Source: Euperipatoides rowelli (Eukaryota; Onychophora; Udeonychophora; Euonychophora; Peripatopsidae). Taken from it: 16,816 nucleotides of DNA. Made by a program: the position numbers and the translations under genes. A model generated the notes under the pieces. That model saw only the letters and a program-made list of their open reading frames with translations. It searched no databases and was not told the DNA's origin. The DNA is taken from NCBI GenBank assembly GCA_003024985.2, contig PXIH01S0007096.1. One strand, 5' to 3'. Shown here piece by piece: positions 10,751-16,816 of the stretch (position 1 is the stretch's first letter; each line of letters begins with the position of its first letter).

Positions 10751-12189
10751 TTAAACCACCCCAGTATCATGTTTATCAATTAGAGGACCATTTCTCCTAT
10801 CACCTGTCTCATCGTTATCCTCCAGTGCCACTCTTTCAAAATATATTTTTAGTTTATTAGCATGAACAATCCTTTCAGCCCTAACTCCATCAATACCCCT
10901 TAATTTATAGTTTACAGTGCTAACCCTGGAAACTATTTGGAATGGGCCTGTATCATTCTTTCAACTTCCTGCTTCTGCCTGTAAAAGTGTAGAATCTAGA
11001 CACCAGACTTTCTCCCCAGTAAAAAATCTAACAACTTCCACCTCTCTCCACTTTTTTACTGGTATTTTGGGATGATCTATTGAGCTGCTCATCTACCATC
11101 TCTCTCACCTCACTCACTCTTTCCACCATGTGAGCAATCAACTCTCATTATCATCACTGTCACCACTGGGCAGGTTCATCTCAGGATGAATTTTGTTGAA
11201 TCCATGAAATGTGTCGAAGTGGGACTCGCCTGTACTGTGGTGTTTCACATTATTCAGCTTCTGAATCATGAAGGGAAGCTCATCCCACTTGTTGAATTGA
11301 GTCACACATTTGTGACAATGCCCTCAGAACCTTAGAATTGCTTCTTTCTCTTATTCCATTTGCCTGAGAATTACAGTGGACATGTATATCCATTTTATAT
11401 TTAGGACCCTATAAAGTGCCCTAATGTTATTACTGGCAAACTAACCCTCATGATCTGATACAATTTCTTCAGATGACCCATAATGGGGGAAAACATTATT
11501 AATATAATCATTAGCTATGGTCTCTGCCTCTATGTTCCATATGGGGGACATGAAGTTCATACAGCTAAAGTGTTCCACCCACACCAAAACATACCTGTTC
11601 TGAGACCTAGTAAGTGAAAGGTCCCAGTATGTTGACCGATATCCTCTCCATGGGAACATCAGGAGGATGGACATACTGGAGGGGACTTTGTTATGAGGTA
11701 AACTTCTCCTCTGACAGTTATCACAGATACCAACAAAACTGTGGATATCCTTCCTCATTCCATACCAGGTGAACACCTATCTCACTCTCCAAGTTGTCAA
11801 TTGGTGAGACAGATGTCTACCTGTTAGACCATCATGATAAAAAGACATTATCCAGCTCCTCAGTCTCACCGGGGCTACCACTCTGTACCTCCAACTGCTG
11901 TACCTTGCCGGAATGACCCTCTTCATCAAACCTCTATTATCATTGATGGCATATACTTGATTATCAGCCCCTACATCCCACAACCTCTTCAGTATGTCGA
12001 GATTCAGCATCCTTCATCTGCTGTTGTAGCATAGTCTCAATTGATATGGCACTAGCAGGGTGGGATGCAGCTATGGTGATTGCTGTAGGCCCTGGGCAAC
12101 CAATCAACCACAAAGTTAAAATTGCCAGGTTTATACTCTATGGCAAAATTGTGATCTTGCACTTGAAGTAACCACCTCACAAGAATCAT
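10751..12189 (-). pseudogene. Degenerate pol relic: end of RNase H plus integrase (copy A)
   Basis: Reading on the minus strand, 12189-12100 gives the end of a Ty3/gypsy RNase H (RWLLQVQDHNFAIEYKPGN, then VVDWLPRA). A frameshift follows. From 12010 to 11441 one frame with a single stop near 11779 holds a linker and the zinc-binding N-terminus of integrase (HDGLTGRH, then CDNCQRR, the HHCC pattern), followed by the catalytic core with YWDLSL (first Asp) and IVSDHEG (second Asp). After another frameshift, HCNSQANGIRERSNS gives the third catalytic residue (Glu). The C-terminal part shows GPFQIVSRVSTVNYKLRG, a GPY/F module, and ends at the TAA at 10753-10751. The D,D,E residues are all visible, but several stops and shifts make it inactive. 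Integrase would join element DNA into the host genome. Confidence 0.85.
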
Positions 12190-12524
12190 GTTAGTATATA
12201 CAACACACATCACAATAATAAAATAACATAATTCAGCAACCAAGATACCATATCATAATTTGAATGAAAATCTCTAACTAGAGACAATATCACTAAATGA
12301 TAATCAAACATAAATCAACAAGGTAAAAAATAACTTGAAGGAAATAAATAAATATATAAAGTAAAATTCTGTCTAAAGATTGTTTAGATCAAGAGCATGC
12401 GGCTTGTGTGTAAACAAACAAGATAAGCATCAAAGAAAATTTTGTCATAACTACATTAAATCGGTTCCGTTGTATGTCGTAAGAAAGATCACACCACCAT
12501 CATTAGATTAGCCAATAATCATCG

Positions 12525-12530
12525 TTTATT
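12525..12530 (-). promoter_or_regulatory. Candidate LTR polyadenylation signal AATAAA, copy B
   Basis: It is the counterpart of the signal at 8445-8450, with the same gatggtggtgtgatc downstream stretch. Conservation in both copies supports a role in the retroelement 3' end, though AATAAA is common by chance in DNA this AT-rich. Confidence 0.4.
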
Positions 12531-13497
12531 CATAGGCCACAGGCCAACATGAAATTATAAGTGCATAAATCCATATTTAAAAATGAACCAAAAAAATTGC
12601 ACACTATGATTTGAATTCCCCAGAATGTTTCATTTGATGTATATAAAAAATATCATCAAAACTCTATTTAAAATAAATAAATTTTACATTCGTCAATATT
12701 AAAGTTAAACTAAATCATGATAGTAAACATTTGTTAGCATTATTAACAATAACTAGATAAATAAAAAAACTTAAATCTATTCTAAATTTCTATGTGGTCA
12801 GTTTGCATAAACTAACTCCTATCAATCGTTAGGTGCACCTCAATGTTAATATTTAAAAATTAAAAGTATAGTACCTTAAATTTCCACAAAATTTCCCTAT
12901 TCCAATGATCCTTTAATACACGTTAAACGTGCACAAGTTTAATTCACAAAGTTTATTCTACTAACATTTAAACCATGTTTGTCACAATGATGAAAACCAC
13001 ACGGCTGTCAAATAGCAAATTCAGACAGGGTGAAACAATAATCATTCATAAAGGCCACCAAAGTAAACTTCGTTCGTTGGATGGAAACTTTACATATTTA
13101 TTTCACGATCAAAGAAACCGTGTGGACATCATCATTGACCCGATTCTCATCATGCTTGCAAACTTTAGTTATTCTTATGCATATCTGCCATCACGGACTC
13201 AACTCCAAGAAATATTCTCTAAAAATCTGCAGATAACACTTTCCCCATCTGACATAACCACAGCATATCACAGCCATCATTGTAAGTGTGTAACAATTTA
13301 AAGCAGGAGCTACAGTATCATTTATCAAATAAAATAATATATTTATTTCAACATTGCTCCCCATCTTAAATCAAATTCTAAGTTTACTGAAGGTGTGTTC
13401 TTATGAAGGCAATAAGAAATATTTTTCTACACTCCATTACTATGTTGAGTGGTTTACTTTTGGTTTACATCTCTCTCACATGATGTTCTCCTCATAA

Positions 13498-13512
13498 CTC
13501 TCTCTCTCTCTC
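13498..13512 (+). repeat. (TC)n microsatellite, specific to copy B
   Basis: Fifteen bases of alternating CT. The matching place in copy A (about 9670-9680) reads ctcttgctttcc, so the tract expanded after the copies separated. Confidence 0.85.
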
Positions 13513-14572
13513 ACACTTTCCTTCCACAACCCTTTATCTAATGAATATCTCATCTGTCAATCAGAAATATCCATCTTCACAGTCTTTGCAGCCAATGGAT
13601 CAGCATGATCACATGTTGAACAAGACTGCAGCCAAAGGTTGCAGTGATGAGCCATTGTATAATAACCCTAGTTCAAATCCTGTCCCAATTGTTCTCAGAT
13701 ACTGGGAAAACACTCCCAGGTTCACCTGGCCATTGTCACCTACGCTTGGTTAACCACATCTGTGATGTGAACCCTCCTGCGAAGAGATTCCATCACAACA
13801 ACTTTCAGGAGTAAGATGAATCCGGTTTAGTAAGATCAGATATAAGACTTCAGTTCAGTAGAAATCAATTCCCAATAGTATTGGGTTACTCTCATTGTCA
13901 CCAAAAAAAATATTTCAAAAAGTAAATCAATCAGCAATCTCACACCTAGAGATTTACAGAATGAAAGTCAAATTTATTCAACATTATATCAAATGCTCTG
14001 ACCACATTAAACTAAATATAAAGTATATAATTCTGACCACAAAAATATTCTAAATAAATAAAAATAACATTTTTATTCGTTTCATTAAAATTCATCATAT
14101 AAAAACTGAGATCAAATCCAAATCTAAAATATTATAATTCACCTTGTGTTACATAAACCCATTAATATAAATATGTCTATATTTCAGCATATTCAGTGAC
14201 CCACAAATTATGACAAAAGAATAACAAAAATTTTTAAATCAAATTAAGTAGAAAAATTTAAAAGAGAAATTTATTATCGCATCATACTTAAAATACAAAT
14301 AATGCTGCAATAATACTCACACAACCATGAATATATAATAAAAACTCCCCATGCCATCCTGACACACACACAAGTTTAAGTGAAATGTCAAGTAAATAAT
14401 TAGTGCAGTAAACAACACTGACCCAGCTCCTATTAACCACTCACATAAACAAAGGAAAAATTTGTCCCAAAAATACATTATGCACCACCACATTCCATTC
14501 ACACTTATCATCATGCAATACAACATGCCATACATGACATCCAACCGCAAGTGACAATCATGTCATAGAGTC

Positions 14573-15460
14573 CTCCTCATTGCCCAAGGAGTTCTTTGGA
14601 CCACTCCAGAGTCATGATTATCAATTAGAGGACCCTTTCTCCTATCACCTATCTCATCATTATCCTTCAGTGACACTTTTTCAAAATATCTTTTTAGTTT
14701 ATTAGCATGAACAATCCTTTCAGCCCTAACTCCATCAATAACCCTTATTTTATAGTTTACAGTACTAACCCTGAAAACTATTCTGAATGGGCCCCTGTAT
14801 CATTCCTTCAACTTCCTGTTTCTTCCTGTGAAACTAGTAGAATCTTGACACAAGACTTTCTTACCCCATACAAAATTTAACAACTTCAACCTCTCTCTAC
14901 TTTTGATACTGGTATTTTGGGATGATCCACTTAGCTGCTTGCCTACCCTCTCTCTTGCCTTGTTCACTCTTTCCACCATCTGAGCAATTAACTCTGGCAT
15001 AATTTCAGCACTGTCACAACTGGGCAGGTTCACCCCAGGATGAATTTGTTCAAATCCATGGAACATGTAGAAAGAAGGGGGACTTGCCATTACTGCTGTG
15101 TATCACATTATTCAGGTTCTAAATCACAAAGGGGAGAAGCTCATCCCCTTGTTGAATTCAGTCTTGCACATGTGTGACAATACCCTCGGAATCTTAGAAT
15201 TTCTTCTTTCTGTTATTCCATTTGTCTGAGGATTATAGGAGCACATGTATATCCATTTTATTTTCAGGACCCTTTAAAGTGCCCAATTGTTCTAAAATGA
15301 CCCCAATCTGATACAATATCCTCACATTACCTATAATGGGGGAAAACATTCTTAATATAAACATTAGTTATGGTCTCTGCCTCTTTTTTTATGGATGGGG
15401 GACATGAAGGTCATATGGCTAAAGTGTTCCACCCATACCAGAATATACTTGTTCTGAGAC
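14573..15460 (-). pseudogene. Degenerate integrase C-terminal relic (copy B)
   Basis: The minus strand carries the C-terminal half of the integrase. It is open from 15090 to 14800 (96 codons, including FYMFHGFEQIHPGVNL and MVERVNKARERVGKQL). A frame change then leads to GPFRIVFRVSTVNYKIRV (GPY/F module) and a tail rich in charged residues that stops at the TGA at 14575-14573. The TAA that ends copy A at 10751 is TGG here, so this copy reads slightly further. The catalytic core is mostly missing: the region from 15100 to 15460 is shifted and broken, and the sequence upstream of 15460 is gone. Non-functional. Confidence 0.75.
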
Positions 15461-15496
15461 ATCAGGAAAACGGCAGTCTGCCAGGTCTGACAACTA

Positions 15497-15873
15497 ACTA
15501 GCATCTGGATCTAGGATTTCACATCTCAGATCCTCGTAAATAATAAAATTGTTTACATGGTTTCATTCATAATTTGATATGAGCTGACAAAAATTAACAA
15601 TACAGTGAAAATAGACATAATAATCAAATATTCTGACATAATAATATTACATATTCTAATATAAAAACATAAAATCTAGCCTGAAAGTGACATACGTGAT
15701 TTAATTCAGAAATTTTATTATCAAGTGGTTAACTATCAGGCTAGATTTTGTCTTTATATAAGAATATTGTTTATTATGTCAGAATATTTGATTAATATGT
15801 CTATTTTCACTATTTGTTCATCTTTATTATTTACAAGGATCTGAGATGTGAAATCCTAGATCCAGATGATAGT
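15497..15873. mobile_element. 377-bp palindromic MITE / fold-back DNA transposon, non-autonomous
   Basis: The ends read ACTAGCATCTGGATCT and, inverted, ACTATCATCTGGATCT. The terminal arms (15497-about 15543 and about 15828-15873) pair almost perfectly. A second long stem pairs 15604-15688 with 15733-15811, leaving a loop of about 44 bases. The flanks carry an 8-bp target duplication with one mismatch: GACAACTA at 15489-15496 and GACAACCA at 15874-15881. An 8-bp duplication is usual for hAT-type transposons, among others, but the terminal bases do not prove a superfamily. It has no transposase and would depend on one encoded elsewhere. It interrupts the sequence just beyond the truncated end of retroelement copy B. 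Confidence 0.88.
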
Positions 15874-16184
15874 GACAACCACACCACTATTGCTGGAGAT
15901 CATGCCAGATTTTTCTGGCAAAATTATAGATGTGCCATCAGCGTCAAGATTTATATTTTGATACATTTTTGGAATGAATATAACAAATTTATTAATTAAA
16001 CATGCATTTTTTTTACAAAAATACACATAAATCAATGAAGTTGAAATAGACATTGATAAACTACTTTAATTCCATTTCACTCAAAAGAACAAAAATAAAT
16101 TAATTAAATATTGTATTGGTTTCATAAATGAATTAATTCCTTGATATTAAAATATTAAAATAAATCAATGAATTCATGTTCCAT

Positions 16185-16320
16185 ATATATATAGCCATTA
16201 AAAGACTAATAATAGGACACTGGCTATTAAGCAGAAAGTGATGGTCAAGATAAAACCTTATATAGAATCATATGGTTTGATAATAATGTAATGTCCTATT
16301 TGAAAGTTGGCTATATATTA
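16185..16320. repeat. Small inverted-repeat (MITE-like) element
   Basis: Left arm atatatatagcca (from 16185) followed by a partial aataggacac (16211-16220) is mirrored at the right by gtcctattt (16293-16301) and tggctatatatt (16308-16319). The arms are about 33 bp with mismatches and gaps around a core of about 70 bp. No clear target duplication is visible because both flanks are AT-rich. It may be a decayed MITE or a chance palindrome. Confidence 0.4.
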
Positions 16321-16337
16321 CTATGTGCTGAAATTAT

Positions 16338-16360
16338 ATGTGATGTGAAACACATCACAT
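16338..16360. repeat. Perfect 10-bp hairpin, 3-nt loop
   Basis: ATGTGATGTG, AAA, CACATCACAT: a perfect 10-bp inverted repeat 78 bp inside the intron from the donor of the 16456 exon (plus-strand left side). It may be chance, part of a repeat, or a local structure in the pre-mRNA. Confidence 0.6.
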
Positions 16361-16455
16361 TACATATGTTTTCATATGATATATTATATCCTACCAATTA
16401 TTTCAAACAACTAGTACAAATTGTTTAGAAGGAAAGGTCTGATTTTACAACTTAC

Positions 16456-16717
16456 TTATTAACAGGCATAAAGAAGTCAATGATTATTTTATTGCCACTA
16501 GTGTCCCGTCTTCTTCGTCCAGCATTCATGTCAATAATTCCACATTTCACAACAGCTTTACTAAAATCACAAACAGCAACACCACAGAGTTGAATTCTAT
16601 CATTCATTTCACCAATCACATTTTTAAAATCTTCCAGCACCTGCTGTTTTTTCTCCTCAGTACACTCCAAATCATAAAGAAAGCTGCCTTCAATTCCAGG
16701 CATAGGGCCAAAAATTG
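16456..16717 (-). CDS. Internal exon of a secreted modular protein (SVEP1-like candidate) with furin-like site
   Basis: A 262-bp exon lies between acceptor ttttccag|CA (just above 16717) and a perfect donor GTAAGT (16455-16450). It enters with CA completing a phase-1 codon and leaves AA, joined in phase to the C of the exon at 5946. The 86 codons read AIFGPMPGIEGSFLYDLECT at the start, have cysteines in LECTEE, LCGVAVCDF and VVKCGII, a helical charged segment (EEKKQQVLEDFKNVIGEM), then NAGRRRRDTSGN and the hydrophobic IIIDFFMPVN. RRRRD fits a furin-type processing site, and the splice junction makes an NNT sequon. Four cysteines, the basic site and the following GCC2/GCC3-like module point to an extracellular protein. 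Exon status is strong; the SVEP1-like label is inference. Confidence 0.72.
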
Positions 16718-16816
16718 CTGGAAAAGATTTAAAAATTAAATATATTTCATTATTTTTAAGATTTTATAGTATAATTTGGATTCTCTTAATTTGTCATCAT
16801 TTAAGTAAAATATATA

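Larger units (their letters stand above)
8114..12192 (-). mobile_element. Ty3/gypsy-type LTR retrotransposon fragment, copy A (5'-truncated)
   Basis: On the minus strand the order is the end of RNase H, then integrase, a GPY/F-type C-terminal module, and about 2.6 kb of 3' region ending at 8114. The plus-strand sequence from 8114 (tgtatatacaacac) matches the start of copy B near 12193 and stays alignable, with small indels, to 11606 (copy B to 15460). Gag, protease and nearly all reverse transcriptase are missing. The end at 8114 reads TG on the plus strand, so the element ends in CA on its own strand, as an LTR would. An AATAAA lies about 330 bp inside. Polypyrimidine stretches (plus strand) near 9672-9690 or 10500 are candidate complements of a polypurine tract, so the LTR's inner boundary is unresolved. 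The copy is not functional. Confidence 0.72.
12193..15460 (-). mobile_element. Ty3/gypsy-type LTR retrotransposon fragment, copy B (truncated in integrase)
   Basis: This is a second copy of the same element, head-to-tail with copy A. It aligns from gtatatacaacac near 12194 to gttctgagac ending at 15460, where similarity stops abruptly inside the integrase core. By eye, sampled stretches agree at very roughly 85-90 percent, and some blocks of about 60 bases (for example around 13130-13190) are identical. It keeps the 3' region and the integrase C-terminus only. Its outer end abuts the RNase H of copy A directly, with no gag, protease, reverse transcriptase or primer-binding site between them. 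It could be the 5' LTR side of an internally deleted element or an independent insertion. Confidence 0.7.
5947..16455 (-). other. Large intron (about 10.5 kb) loaded with repeats
   Basis: The minus-strand donor gtaagt (16455-16450) and acceptor ttttcag (ending at 5947) bound an interval whose flanking exons are phase-compatible (phase 2). No other exon with good splice sites and an open frame was recognised inside. The contents are a fold-back repeat, microsatellites, two dead Ty3/gypsy fragments in the same orientation as the gene, and inverted-repeat elements. Stretches not listed separately (5947-6557, 7346-8113, 15882-16184) show only AT-rich sequence. A missed small exon cannot be excluded. 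Confidence 0.6.

Noticed and set aside
13668-13680. tRNA B-box-like gttcaaatcctg in copy B, suggesting a tRNA or SINE
   Set aside because: No matching A-box or cloverleaf upstream, and copy A has lost the match (ctagtcaaatcctg). It is part of the retroelement 3' region.
13718-13770. Inverted ggttcac / gtgaacc pair in the retroelement copies
   Set aside because: Only 7 bp arms about 40 bases apart, and the left arm starts with c in copy A. Too weak to call a structure.

Overview
This is an AT-rich, gene-poor stretch of a metazoan nuclear genome, probably from an invertebrate. The evidence is consensus GT-AG splice sites around small exons, a roughly 10.5 kb intron filled with transposon remains, microsatellites, long A/T runs and one undetermined base (n at 6297). 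I see no bacterial gene organisation, rRNA, tRNA or CRISPR array. Species and phylum cannot be fixed from the window.

Host genes. All recognisable host coding sequence is on the minus strand. Two internal exons, 16456-16717 and 5807-5946, join in phase across one long intron. Together they encode part of a secreted or extracellular modular protein: a stretch with four cysteines, an Arg-rich furin-like RRRRD site, two N-glycosylation sequons, and the start of a Cys-rich module resembling the ephrin-receptor-like (GCC2/GCC3) repeats of SVEP1-like proteins. At the left edge, a second minus-strand gene starts at 143 and runs off the window. Its ATG sits in a YY1-type AAGATGGCGGC context. A perfect RFX-type X-box (GTTGCC-T-GGCAAC) lies about 370 bp upstream at 511-523, suggesting a ciliary or RFX-controlled gene.

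Region by region. 147-2486 holds the X-box and otherwise low-complexity AT-rich DNA. 2487-2759 is a decayed open frame with a good start and one stop, perhaps from a retroelement. 2760-5806 is repeat-derived non-coding DNA with weak traces of dead coding sequence at 4048-5560. The intron 5947-16455 holds a fold-back repeat (6558-7345), a CA microsatellite, two head-to-tail fragments of one Ty3/gypsy-type LTR retrotransposon (8114-12192 and 12193-15460, both reading on the minus strand), a 377-bp palindromic MITE-like element with an 8-bp target duplication (15497-15873), and a smaller inverted-repeat element (16185-16320).

How it fits together. The retroelement copies are dead: frameshifts, stops and truncations, with only the end of RNase H and the integrase left, plus a 3' region that probably contains LTR sequence. 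Transcription of the host gene would carry the intron's long inverted repeats into the pre-mRNA as extended hairpins. I found no convincing new enzymatic or defence system. The best leads are the X-box/YY1 promoter, the split extracellular gene, the unusual tandem retroelement junction and the fold-back elements.
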